Part shown: piece after piece, positions 23,131 through 34,090 of the stretch
Layout of the letters: each line of letters opens with the position of its first letter
Position numbering within the stretch: the stretch's first letter is position 1
Program-made: the position numbers and the translations under genes
DNA from: Trametes villosa
Lineage: Eukaryota > Basidiomycota > Agaricomycetes > Polyporales > Polyporaceae
NCBI GenBank assembly: GCA_002964805.2
Contig: PUDQ02000008.1
Location: 1-64,000 of the forward strand
Reading direction: 5' to 3'
DNA: 64,000 nt
Notes under the pieces: model-generated
The model's input: only the letters and a program-made list of their open reading frames with translations
Databases searched by the model: none
Told to the model about the DNA's origin: nothing

Positions 23131-23424
23131 CTCATCCGGACAACGTACGCACAGACGAAAGAGAACGAGACAAGGTCACGACATCGCAGCACGAGCGGAG
23201 ATCTACCTCAGCTCCCACCTGGCTCCCAGCCCTCTCCGAAGCCGTTGGTCCAAACGTGTGGGGCTTCATGCTGTGCATTACAGCCTGCCCGTCGCGAGGT
23301 GTCCGACCTGTACATCCCCTTGCGCTCTTTGTCGGTCGGTGGTGCGTGAAAGACGCGTCCGGAGCCAGTCCGAAGGAACGAGGAACGGCGAGAGCAAATC
23401 AAGAAGGAACGAAAGGCGCGTTGA

Positions 23425-24040
23425 ATACAGACGGATGGGCTTTCCCATCGTCGACTTGATGTGGGGCGACTTATCGTCCTGCTAGTTCTTCTTGAGCAAC
23501 GAACCGAGGAAGGCGATGCTGATAGAATGAGGTGAGCGTCGTTCACACGGGCCAGATGGAGATCGCATACTCAGCATAACGTTGGCAGGGGCCTGGTCGT
23601 CGGCCATTTGGACGTGGCCGGCGGCGATACCCAGGGAGAGGACCTTCTTCAGCCGGAACGTGATCGTCGCGCGAACCTCGATGATCTGGTTGCTGAGGTC
23701 CTCAGCGTGCGAGACGAGCGCGGGGAACTTGACAGCTGCGGCGAAGACAGGCCGCAGTAGCTGCAAACAAGAGCCACACGCACACTTCGAGAGACCGTGG
23801 CCGAGCAGGCAGGGAATGTGCTCGATGAGAGCTCGGAAGCCAGGAATGCGCTTGACTTCTTGACGAGCTTCTTGACGAGCTTCTTGTTCTTGTTGAGCCT
23901 GGGAGGCAGACACATCAGCAATACAAGCGCGCTTGGAGGAACGGATGGCCTGAGAAGAGAGACATGTGTTCCAACATCGGGATCGTAGGGAACGATGTGA
24001 TGGTCTGCAGCTCCAGAGAAGTCCAACGCGCTCAACTGTT
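23425..24040 (-). pseudogene. Ribosomal protein uL1 (L10a) pseudogene, introns retained
   Basis: The minus strand encodes the C-terminal two thirds of large-subunit protein uL1/L10a: LNKNKKLVKKLVKKSSAFLA, then (shifted frame) ALIEHIPCLLGHGLSK, an intron, KFPALVSHAEDLSNQI, RATITFRLKKVLSLGIAAGH, a second intron, and FLGSLLKKN. A TAG then replaces the expected Trp codon, after which the normal C-terminus is still legible (IKSTMGKPIRLY) but lacks a stop. One base is missing after AFLASE. Upstream, only a battered version of the VELQ..GLKNYDPQRD region remains. Because both introns are present, this is an unprocessed duplicate, not an mRNA-derived copy. The functional gene must lie elsewhere. Confidence 0.85.
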
Positions 24041-24370
24041 GCGTTCATGATGACGCCAAAGGGCCGGCGGGGAGTTCTGGCGGTTGGGCCTGAGGTCGGG
24101 CGAAGACGCCGACGGGGGTGCGGGCTTCTTGGGCGTATGTGCTAGGACGCCGTTGTCCCGAAAGAGCTCCTCGCCTCCAGCGACGGGATGGAACTGTGGA
24201 TGTGAGCTATTAACGGCGGTGCGTGGGTTGAGCTGTCGCGGCGCGTACCTAAGGTGCCTCTCCACATGTTGCGGAGCGCCTGGATGTGGCCCGCGACCTG
24301 CTTCTCTGGATGCGCGACGCCTGCGCGGTCGAGGTAATCAACAAGGAACTGCTTCCGTTAGCGGCTGGGC
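24040..24370 (-). pseudogene. TEA/ATTS-domain-like transcription factor fragment
   Basis: The minus strand reads QFLVDYLDRAGVAHPEKQVA followed by GHIQALRNMWRG. This closely resembles the third helix of TEA domains, where the motif is KQVSSHIQVL, so it is probably a DNA-binding segment of a TEA/ATTS-type factor. A following exon candidate begins FHPVAGGEELFRDNGVLA and is Pro/Ser-rich. The two pieces do not splice in the same frame with the available GT/AG sites, and no N-terminal helices were found. It is therefore more likely a relic than a working gene. An unrelated helix-turn-helix protein is the alternative. Confidence 0.4.
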
Positions 24371-26233
24371 CGCACAGGTAGGTCGCCCAAGGTGATTGCC
24401 AGTACTGACAGAGGCCTGGTGGACGCGACGCGCGTACGGGGTCAGTGTGGACACGGCAAACGTGCGGAGGACGCAACAGATCCTCGACAAGTACCTTTTC
24501 AAAGTGCTTTAAGCAGACCCCGAAGCGGCGGGAGTGCGATTGAAGGGGCACTCACAAAAACACCGAGGCGGCTTGAGGCTGTGAGCTGTTGGCGGGGGAG
24601 CGAGAGTGTCCTGTACAGGCATGGGCGAGGCGTGTGACGCCCAATGAAAGGCGGACCGAGGCCAGAGGCTGCGTGGGCGGTGGAGGGAGAGATGGCGAGA
24701 CATGATGGCGGGAGAAGGTCAGATATTGAGATGCGCGAGGCTTGGGCGCCACCGAGCCATTCGGGTAACTCGGTGGGCGCTTGCATGAATGTTTGCGTTC
24801 CGCCTGGCCCATTCCTCCCTCCTGCCTTCTCCCTCATACAACCGCCCCTCTTCCTCTCCGAATCTAATTGCTCAATCTAACTGTGATGCTCACGTCCTCG
24901 ACGACCACTCACGTCCTCGGGGCCCGATGCGAGTGTGGCCTGAATAGCCTGAAGAAGGACCGGTGGTGTTGAGCACTGCGCTTCGGGGCACGCATGTGTC
25001 GCAGACGAGGACAGAGCCCGTCGCAAGGTGTCAGTTCTACTTACTGCTCACATGATGCGGCTCTCCTGGTGCGCTAGGAGATACTGGGAGATTGTCAGAC
25101 GGTCGCTGAATCAGCTTTGCCCGCCGTGCACGCCAAACAGGCTATGTTGGACTCAGGGCACGACTGTGCGAGCGTTCAGATGGTCTATGTGAGCTTTTTG
25201 CCTAACATCTCGTCATATCCCCGTCCCGTCACCTCGCTGACCCGCTTCCAGATGTTCATTGGGCACACGTGCGGGAACCTGGTAGAGCATTGACCGTCAA
25301 TGAACACGGCGGGGCCTACGTTGCATCAATGGCGGTATCGGACTCGAGAAGCAGGTCTAACACCAGCCGGGGGACACATCCTCTTGCCCCGCGCACGGGC
25401 TGGTCGCCGGCAGGCGACGGGGCGTGATGGGAATATGCATACGTGAGTCCGCTCAGAACGCGGTGGCATCCACGCGGTCATCGAGCCTCCCTGTGGGGAG
25501 CCACGGTATCGAGACCTCGACGAGCTCAAGGCTACTCCGAGCTGCAGCCTCTGCTCTGGTAAGCAAACCGTCCTGCGCAGCGTATGATCACTGTTGATGA
25601 CGGCACGTCCTGGATCGAAGTGGCCTCCACCCACGAGCTGACCGTTGCTCCCGTCTACGCCGCGCTTACCTATTCCTGCGGCCCTCCTTGCGTTCGTCTG
25701 ATGTCGTGCAGTGGCTCTTACTAACTGTGCTCGTTTCTTTGGCTTCTGGTTACCTGCATACGCATACGCTCGCCATGTTGTCCACCCCCTCTGTGTACGC
25801 CTGAATGCAAGGTAGTAGTTAGTCTCGGAAGGATTGTTCGGGGCTAGAAGATATTGATCTGACCGCCCACATGTATTATACCTATATTCGCTATCTGACC
25901 ACGCGCGAACGCGACATAGACAAGTGTATGTGAACGCAACGTAGACGAGAACGAACACGCCGGAGTCGAGCGCAAACGTCGGTGTCCACGGCCTGGTAAC
26001 CTATACCTTCACGATGCTGCGCACATCTTGGTATCGCGCGTGGGCTGGGAGCACGTCAGGACAGATGCATTCAGTCCGATTCAATAACGAGGCACAGCGT
26101 ATACAAAGTACAAAACACGAGTCTGCAGAGCTACGAGCACAAACATGTATCGACTGAGGGAACACAGACAGCCTACCGTACATTCAAGACCTCAAACTGG
26201 CGCCGGGGACGTTCACGTTGTATGACTCGGCGA
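24371..26233. other. No supported gene
   Basis: Several frames stay open for 80-210 codons on either strand, but their composition is irregular and no domain or splice structure was found. A short plus-strand stretch at 25252-25290 reads MFIGHTCGNLVE, vaguely like the GHT..GN motif region of allantoate-type MFS transporters, but it is too short to call. Confidence 0.4.
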
Positions 26234-27222
26234 CTACTCGCTCTCCTCAGCCTTCACGCTGCTGTTGCCGCTCACCTCATCGTCCGCATCGTAGGCGGTG
26301 ATCGTACCATCTGACGCGCCGTCCCGCATGTCGGAATCAGAGTCATAAATGGAGGGCGATACAGCTACGCGCCGAGCACCCGAGGCCGACGCAGACGCCT
26401 CAGGGAGTGCCCTTCACGTTGCACGCTGTCAGTGAGTGTAGGAAGAAATGAAGACGGCTCGGACGTACGAGATATGGGCCTTGAGCGTCCGCAGAAGCGT
26501 CAGGTCTGGGCACTGTTCCCCAGAACACGAGCCCACAACAGTGACGCAGCCCGGAGTCAGGAACGCCGTGCCGAAACTAACCTTGACATTGCTGATCATC
26601 ACCTGCTCGGATGGAGGTGTATTAGTATGTCGTAGCAGAGTATGTGCACGACATTGTTCACCTTGAGACCCAGACGGGTCTCGCCGAGCTTGAAGCCGGC
26701 AAGCGGTTGTAATTCAATGCCGGGGAGGACGTTCGTGCCGTCGCTGAGGTCAAGACGGAGCATAGAACGCGGGTACTCCGGAAGCGGGGTGTCCTGGGGG
26801 CGGACGATTTCCCGTAGACGGTACTCGATGCGAGACTCACATACCTCCAGCAACGTCGCCTTCGAGTGACCCGTCTCCATGATACCGACGAGCTCCAGCA
26901 GAATTGGACCGACGATGTGGCCCTGGCCTGTCCGCGGGACGCAGAGCTCGGCAGAAAGACCTTTACCGGGGACGAGACTCTCGCTAAAACTCGAGGCGAG
27001 GAGGTCGTGGTTGAGCTGATTGATGATCGTGTCCAGATCGCGAGCCGGATCGTAATGGTACTTGTTGACGACAGCACTGAAATGCGCGGCCACCCACTCC
27101 TGCAACGATCCGGTCAGTTTCAGCAGAACAATCATTACAGCATTGAAGGAACTAACGTGGCTAACGGCGTTGCACGGGTACTTCTGCGCAAACCAATCTC
27201 TGACTTTCAGAACAGGGAACAT
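26234..27222 (-). CDS. RMI1: RMI1-like RecQ/Top3 complex OB-fold protein
   Basis: This encodes the RecQ-mediated genome instability protein 1 homologue, the OB-fold subunit that stimulates Top3 in the Sgs1/BLM dissolvasome and helps resolve double Holliday junctions. Exons 27157-27222, 26662-27099, 26469-26602 and 26234-26411 give an unbroken 271-aa protein; introns are 57, 59 and 57 nt. Residues ~8-60 match the N-terminal helical part (WFAQKYP, YDPARDLDTIINQLNHDLL). The OB fold follows: LPEYPRSMLRLDLSDG, LPGIELQPLAGFKLGETRLG, then VMISNVKVSFGTAFLTPGCV. A Ser/Asp/Glu-rich tail ends AEESE. The ATG at 27222 gives the usual short N-terminus; an upstream in-frame start at 27312 is possible. It appears intact although it sits among pseudogenes. 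Confidence 0.85.
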
Positions 27223-29103
27223 GTCGCAGAAAGAGGCGTGTGTGGAAGAGGATGAACTTGCGGTGGAGGGCGAAGTGTTGAGTGCAACGGCGGTCAGAGC
27301 TGAAGAGACCACGAAGGCGCGGAGTCAGCGGCAGGCTCAGGCTGCGGTAGCGCTGCGGTAGCGCTGCAGCACACTCGCGCGTTGCCGAGCGCCACGTGCA
27401 AAGGCGGTAGACGCCCACGGGCTGGGACCACTTGCACAGCACGCGAATAATATCCGAGCCAACACTTCGCCGCACGCAAGTCGTCCACTGCCCCCACGAC
27501 TGATAGCCGACAATCTCAGTCGGAGTCGATGCTCGCAGTACTGATATGAGCGGATGCGCGGCAAGCGTATAGGTAAGACGGTGAAGAAGGAGACACAACA
27601 CGAATAGGTACGCGCTAGGAGCGGGGCAGGCGGGAATCGAGGCGCGAGCCGTAAACTTAATGGAACTGACAGAACCCCTACAGGAACACATCTGACAAAC
27701 TTGGACACAACGGGCGGGAGGCGGGCATGCGCTCGCGCCGACTACTGGCGCAAACGGCGCGACGAGCGGCTTGCAACGCTCACGCCACTAGCTGAGCAAC
27801 GTGCCGCCAACGCCTCCCTAGGGCCACAAGCCGACCACCCACCACGCCGCAAAGCTACAACGCCTTCGCCATACCAGGCCGACAGAAAGACCATGAGAGC
27901 AGGTCAGTGCATATTCTGCTTCTCAGTGCACGTATTGACGACTAACTGCATCGAACGAACAATGGGTTGATAGGTGCCTGGCCGCCACAGCACGTCTGTC
28001 GCGCTCTTCCTCCCTGCCGCACCTCGCCCGTCCCCATCGTACCCTCCCCTGTTGCGCCCTCTCCGCCTCCCGTTCTCTCGGTCTCTGTACCGCTCTCTCC
28101 GTCTCCGTCTCCCTCACCGTCTCCCTACCTGGTGGTCGGCCTTTTTCCCAGTATCCCGGCAGGCCTTGGCCCCATCTTTCCGTCTCGCCCCCCTCTCTCC
28201 GTCTCTTTGCGTTGTCTCCCCATCACGTCGTCCCCAACTCTCAGCCTCCCCCGGGCCGGTTGTCCCTGTGTGCCCGTTGCGCCCGCTATCGGCTGCCGCT
28301 GTCCCGCTGCTGTCGGTCGCAAGGTACCATGCGGACCGCTCCCTGAAGAGCCGGCTGACGTCCTGCCTCGTCCACATAGCACAACGGATTCGACGTACTG
28401 CACCAGGGGAACGTTGCACTCAGCAAGTGTGCCGTCTACGAGATCAAGGAGCTGGACGGGGAATTTGTATTCAGTATGGATTCCTCTTTCTCCATCTCGC
28501 TCGGCGTGCACTACGCTAACTTCGCAACAGTTCATAGATACCACAGCACGGGTTCAATACAAGTGCAACTGCTTTGAATATGATCTCTGTTGATGGCCTA
28601 GACGGTCACGCGCGGAACTCGGTTCCCCGAGCTCTGGTTCGGGCAGCTTGCCTCCATCTGCGCAAGCTCGGGCTGTCCATCGACACTCGTCCAATGAATA
28701 GGAATGCTAGGTAATGTAAAACGAAAGTAACCCGAGTGCGTCGACGACGCCGGGGGCGCGGTGAACGAAGACTGAGGTGAAGAACAGATCGACCTACGCG
28801 TCCTGAACGACCTACACGTCTAGGTATCGCAAGGTGCTCGCCTAAAACCCCGCTACTCAACTCCTACGGCTACTCTCCTTCTGCTTTTCGGTCAGAGTCT
28901 CCGCCGACGGCCTATCGCGTCGCTGGTCACAGTCAAGACTACTTTCGACTCGACGCTTCACACTGCGTACACTCAACGCCGACTACCGCCTCGCATCAGG
29001 CTCAGGAGTCAGCGCAATACTTCGTCCACGCGTACGCCCCACTCGTACGAGACCACCTCTTCTCTTACATCTCAACTGCGTACCACCATCCCGGCAGTTC
29101 AAC
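27223..29103. other. No supported gene; pyrimidine-rich tract inside
   Basis: No domain was recognised. Bases ~28030-28230 of the plus strand are strongly pyrimidine-rich with repeated CCGTCTC words. A stretch at ~28400-28470 reads NVALSKCAVYEIKELDGEFV on the plus strand, which looks protein-like, but it could not be joined to a longer frame. Confidence 0.35.
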
Positions 29104-30098
29104 ATGCCTCTCTCGACCGCGCCCTCCATCCAGGCTAACACCGGCGCTGGCGACGATATCAACACGTTCCCGGTCGCTTTGCACGTGAGTAGATAGGTTG
29201 CGGGCTCGCGCTGCTGACGTCCTTGTACGCACAACAGGCTGTCGTACGGCGCCATCTGCGTCGTCTTCTGAGATTGTCAAGCACCGACGACATTGCCGAC
29301 TACTGTCCGCCCCTCGATGAAGCCGAGGTTACCCTCTACGGCACGCCGGGCTCGACGATCGCGTGCACGCCGCAGACCTTCTACATCACCTTGGAACAGA
29401 GGGGGAAGACTTCGGCCCTCAACCGGGACGCGAAGCAAGTCTTCTGCGAAGACTTACTGGCTGCCCTACGCGCAGGGGAACACTCGTCGGAGGGTATACC
29501 CAAGCGCCGTGTCACGTACGAGGACGTGAGTACACAACGCCGACTGCTGTCTAGATCTCGACTAACACGACATTTATTAGATTGCTTCCGCGTTTGACGG
29601 GCTCATAAGCTACCACAGGGATCGGCGCGAGCGGCGCATTGTTCGCAATGATTGAATGTACTGTAGTCTCCCGGCATTGTACGCGATGATTGAATGTGCT
29701 GTAGTCTCTCATAGATCATTTCATTATCTAGTTATCGTTGCAGGTGAGCGTGGAAGTACGCGCCGTGCGACCTCGCGCGCGCGTCGAGCGATTCTGTACG
29801 CGCTGCGACGTGTGGTCTTACGCGGGGATCCGTGTAAACAGGTTGCCCTCGGGCCGGGACTACCTGATGATAGTGCTCGTATGGTCGGTGTTTGACTCGT
29901 ACGTACCATGTTGTGCCAAGCTACATACTACACTCGCCGTACTACATGAATACAGAGTGTATATAGGAACAACCGACATGCGGCGACTGCCGCTCCCGTG
30001 TCTCAAGCCGTTCTCATGTTCCCGATAGCGCGACACGTCGGGGAAGAGGCACCTCGCACTGGCGTAGACGTGCAGGTCCTGCAGCCGACGGCGCGTAA
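29104..30098 (+). CDS. Small putative zinc-binding protein (two Cys pairs)
   Basis: The best model joins 29104-29184, 29238-29525, 29581-29640, 29744-29878 and 29967-30098 into an unbroken 231-aa protein. It starts MPLSTAPSIQANTGAGDDIN; the middle holds EVTLYGTPGSTIACTPQTFY and DAKQVFCEDLLAALRAGEHS. The C-terminal exons bring together FCTRCDVW and TCGDCRSR, separated by a PSGRDYL turn, a CxxC..CxxC pattern of the kind that binds zinc. A shorter alternative stops at 29655 in exon 3 (147 aa) if the intron at 29641 is not used. No named family is recognised. The first two introns (53 and 55 nt) are convincing; the last two are less so. Confidence 0.5.
29642..29709 (+). repeat. Short tandem duplication around an alternative stop
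   Basis: CGCAATGATTGAATGTACTG is followed about 40 bases later by CGCGATGATTGAATGTGCTG, each continuing TAGTCTC. The duplication covers the stop codon of the shorter model of the 29104 gene. Confidence 0.6.
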
Positions 30099-30114
30099 GA
30101 TCACGGCTGGCGCA

Positions 30115-30915
30115 CAGATGTCGTGCACGTCGCGGCATGGGGCAGGTTCGGGCACGTCGTGATAGAGGCGGCGCGCGTCGTGGTAGAGGCGGCGCGCGTC
30201 ATGTGAGAGGAGGGCGGGCGCATCGTGTGGGGGCGGGCGCATCGAATCGGGCGGGCGCATCGAATCGGGCGGGCGCATCGCGTCGGGGCGGGACGCGTCG
30301 TGGTAGAGGCGGCGCGCGTCATGGGAGAGGAGGGCGGGCGCGTCGTGGTAGAGGCGGCGCGCGTCGTGGTGAAGCGGGCGCGTCGTGGTGAAGCGGGCGC
30401 GTCGTGGTAGAGGCGGCGCGCGTCATGTGAGAGGAGGGCGGGCGCATCGTGTGGGGGCGGGCACGTCGAATCGGGGCGGCGCGCGTCATGGGAGAGGAGG
30501 GCGGGCGCGTCGTGGTAGAGGCGGCGCGCGTCGTGGTAAAGCGGGCGCGTCGTGATAGAGGCGGCGCGCGTCGTGGTAGAGGCGGCGCGCGTCATGTGAG
30601 AGGAGGGCGGGCGCATCGTGTGGGGGCGGGCACGTCGAATCGGGGCGGGACGCGTCGTGGTAGAGGCGGGACACGTCGTTGTAGAGGCGGCGCGCGTCAT
30701 GGGAGAGGAGGGCGGGCGCGTCGTGGTAGAGGCGGCGCGCGTCGTGGTAAAGCGGGCGCGTCGTGGTAGAGGCGGCGTGCGTCGTGGTGAAGCGGGCGCG
30801 TCGTGGTGAAGCGGGCGCGTCGTGGTAGAGGCGGCGCGCGTCGTGGTAGAGGCGGCGCGCGTCGTGGTAGAGGCGGCACGCGTCGTGGTAGAGGCGGCGC
30901 GCGTCGTGTTGGGCG
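30115..30915. repeat. GC-rich compound minisatellite
   Basis: About 0.8 kb is built from variants of GTCGTGGTAGAGGCGGCGCG (about 21 bp) interspersed with related units based on GTCATGGGAGAGGAGGGCGG and ATCGTGTGGGGGCGGGC. Larger blocks of these units recur in the same order two or three times, indicating nested amplification. Both strands stay open through the array, giving spurious repetitive reading frames, because the units lack stop codons. The G-rich plus strand could form G-quadruplexes. Confidence 0.9.
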
Positions 30916-31729
30916 GGCGTGTGGTTGTGAGGCGAGCCAGCGCGTATCGCATACTTGCTGCAGGGGCCATCCTCGCTTGTCCGTATCGTAACGTCAGTGC
31001 TGCGATGTTCCCCTCGAGAGAGAGTGTGAACGCGAAGGCTTACCGGCGCGTGAGTTACATAAAAACCCTGCAGACTCTTAATGCGCCCGAGCGACCGAGC
31101 TTGACGAGTACTAGTAGGAGGCATGCTTGAGGTGAGCATGACGCTCTGCTGTTCGATGCCAACGCGCTATCAACGCGCCCAGACACGCCCTCGTGGCCGA
31201 GTCCGATTTACAGTTGGATGATTACCTGAGAGTGTTGCCTGACAGTCTATGCTTTGGACGAGTACGAGATCGCACATCAAGGAGGGACGCAGCAGGGGTA
31301 GAGTACGACGAAATGATTAGATAAGCAACGGTGGCTGTCGAGCGCTACTACCCTCCGCACTGTCTCCTCCCGTCGCACCGTCCTGTCTCCCGGCCTTGGA
31401 CCTCTTCGTCCCCCTCGCCGTCTCTCCTTCTTTCCGTCTCTCCCTCTTTCCGTCTCTCCGTCACTCTGCCTCTCCGCCTCTGTGCCTTCCTCGCCAAGCC
31501 GAAACGCGCACCCGATTAGGCTCCCGCACCATATCCGAAAGTGGCGGCACCCTCGTCCCCGTCACCACTCTCCCCATCCAGGGTGCCATCGCGATCGTGC
31601 TGCCGCAGCGCGGTGGACGGGTAGCCCAACTCCCACCGCTCTCCTTCGCCCACACCCAATCTGTCCGCGCCCGCGTCGCAGGGCCCTCCCACCCTTTCCC
31701 GGACGTATCCCTCCGCCGAGTGGATTTGC
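30916..31729. other. No supported gene; pyrimidine-rich repeat
   Basis: Bases ~31400-31480 of the plus strand repeat TTCCGTCTCTCCC-like units several times. The downstream part (31500-31729) may be an eroded extension of the pyruvate carboxylase relic, but nothing legible remains. Confidence 0.4.
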
Positions 31730-33025
31730 AAGGGAGATCGCCGGCAGCGACATCGTCCCCGCACAGATCCAGATCGCCGCAGGCGCCACTCTTCCCCAGG
31801 TCCGCCTCACTCAGGTTGCGACCACCGAGCATCGCAGAACTTCCAGCCCGATACTGGCAAGATTGAGATCTGCCGTAGCGCGGGCGGAGACGGCGTGCGT
31901 CTCGACGCCAGCTCCGGTTTCGCGGGCGCACAGATTACGGTAAGCCCTAGTGTTCGCCATTGGAATTGCAGCAGGCTCAATATATGCCCATAGCCCGTTA
32001 CGACGGTCTGCTCGTCGGGTGCACTGTCAGCGACACGACCTCCGAGATCGCTCGGCGCAAGACGCTGCGCGCGTGCGTTGAGTTCCGTATTTGTGGCGTG
32101 AAGGTCGGTTTCATTGTCGCCTTGAAGTCATTCTGGTTCACATGCTAACTTTTGCTTAGACCGACATCCCCTTCTTGTTCCGCCTGCTATCCATGACGTC
32201 TTCATCGGGGCAAGACCTGGACTGCTGTCAGTCTACCCAGCCTGTCAGTCTACCCAGCTCACTCGTACGCTCGCGGTAACCTGACTATATGTAATCCAAA
32301 TCATCGATGATATGCAGGAGCTCTTCAAGCTCTTCCAGAGCCAAAGCCGTGGTCAGAGGCTGCTCTCGTACCTCGGCGCCCCGCCGTCAACGGCTCCTCC
32401 ACCAAGGGCCAGCAAGGCGAGTCGGGCCTCCGGGACGAAATCGTCATCCCCAAGCTCGCAAAGCGCGACGACCTGAACCGACCGCCGCTCGACACCTGGG
32501 TGCCGTGCGAGCTTGGCTGGCGCAGCATCATCGTCGAGAAGGGTCCCGAGGTGTTCGCGAAGGCCGTGCGCGAGTACCCGGGCGAGCTCATCATGGACAC
32601 GACGTGGCGCGACGAGTGCCAATCGCTCCTGGCAACCCGTCTATCGCCGGTATCTCCACTGCGAGCATGATCGCGGCTGCCGCTGCATGCGCTGACGTTG
32701 TCGACGTCGCTATCGACGGTGAGTACCACCTTCAGTATTGATGGGCAATGCGCATCCTGGCCCGCTATTCCAGGCATGTCCGGTCTTACGTGGCAAGCCC
32801 CCATGGGTGCTCTCTGCAGCACGCTCGAGCAAACCCACCTCCGCACTGGTATTCGCCATGAGGACCTCCAGGCGCTCAACATGTACTGGAGTCAGGTTCG
32901 CCTGCTCTACTACTGCTTCGAGGCCTACGTCCGCGCGTCCGCTTCCAGTTTATTCGCATGAGATGCCCGGAGGCCCGTACACGCTGAGCGCCAGCGGGTG
33001 CGTCCCAACCCTCGGTGAGTAATCT
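31730..33025 (+). pseudogene. Pyruvate carboxylase pseudogene, internally deleted
   Basis: The plus strand holds ordered pieces of pyruvate carboxylase. From the end of the biotin carboxylase domain come EIAGSDIVPAQIQIAAGATL, DTGKIEICRSAGGDGVRLDA, SSGFAGAQIT, SEIARRKTLRACVEFRICGV and ELFKLFQSQSRGQRLLSYLG. From the start of the carboxyltransferase domain come VPCELGWRSIIVEKGPEVFA and MDTTWRDECQSLLATR. The sequence then jumps to ASMIAAAAACADVVDVAID, GALCSTLEQTHLRTGIRHED, LNMYWSQVRLLYYC and HEMPGGPYT, so most of the carboxyltransferase barrel between is deleted. Frameshifts occur near 31850, at the deletion joint and before HEMPGG. Introns with GT..AG ends remain. It is a decayed unprocessed copy; the enzyme normally makes oxaloacetate from pyruvate. 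Confidence 0.88.
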
Positions 33026-34090
33026 CGTGCCTCTTACTGTCGGTTGATTCTGACGAAATCTTAGGCCCATCAGGTAGTGTCATCTCTGGAAGGACATCCC
33101 TCGGCCGCAGCACGGTCGCACAGATCCACCATGCGCCCGCCGCTATCCACCGCAGCGACGCAAAGCACGTCCACCCCTTTCTGCAGACACCGGCACAGCT
33201 CTTCCTATAGCCGTTAAGCACGCTCGCACTTTCGTACTCGAGCAAGTGGTCGCCGCATAGCTCGCATGTGCGGCACGGTTGCGGCCGCGAGCGAAATCAG
33301 TAGTACGATCCAAGTCCGCCGCACACGCACTATTCGAGCAGGAGTATCTCGCATAGTAGACACATCTTCGAATGACATGACTAGCACTACCACTACGGCG
33401 ACTGCACTTCGTCGTCGTCCACATACAGACAACTGGCCTTCATCCGGCTCTCCACTGCTTCGGCGGGGGAAGGGCACCCGTTCATTCGTATACAAAGGTT
33501 CTACAAGACGGGGCTCTCCGTTGAGCCAGTGCGTACAGATCATCACGATGACTAGCTGTAGACGTACATACTGCCACTGCAGATGTGCCTAGCGTGGCTA
33601 ATGAGGTGCGGCTGGCGTTCGTCCCATAAAATCGTGTGCACGTGGGCGGGTCCACGGCTACTGCGTTCGACTAGGATGAGGGCAACGTACGTCCCATGGC
33701 GGAGGACAATAAGGTGCGGTCGGGCGAAGAGGCCATCCTGCTGTCCGATCTGAATGAGAACGGTGCTCTAGGTAAAATCGCACACCACGTACCACTGACG
33801 CGGTCATAACGGATGGACCTGACATGAGCGTGGAGCAGCGGGTGGGATTGAGCTACGATGACTAGAAAGGTGGAGGGGGCGGTGGTAGTGCTGCGTCGGG
33901 ATTGGCGTACACCTACACTGCCTGCAAGCAGGACGGGAATATATATACATATCACGCGACGCGAAGCCTAACACCAACACAAACATGACATACGAGAGTG
34001 CTTAGGTATGATGACATTGACGAGCCCGAGGCGCCGGTAGACATGTACATGACCATGGGGGCGCAACGGGAGTAGTATTGCGGGGACACA
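33026..34090. other. No supported gene
   Basis: I see nothing coding here. The first ~200 bases may be the eroded continuation of the pyruvate carboxylase relic. Confidence 0.4.

Noticed and set aside
25200..25340. Possible MFS (allantoate permease-like) relic
   Set aside because: Only about a dozen residues (MFIGHTCGNLVE) are suggestive; flanking sequence does not continue the similarity.
30115..30915. CRISPR-like array
   Set aside because: Units are contiguous tandem repeats without unique spacers, and the genome is eukaryotic.
30101..31139. Long repetitive frames on both strands rich in Arg/Gly or in His-Asp-Ala-Arg repeats
   Set aside because: They are by-products of a stop-free minisatellite; no domain, no splice context, and both strands are equally open.
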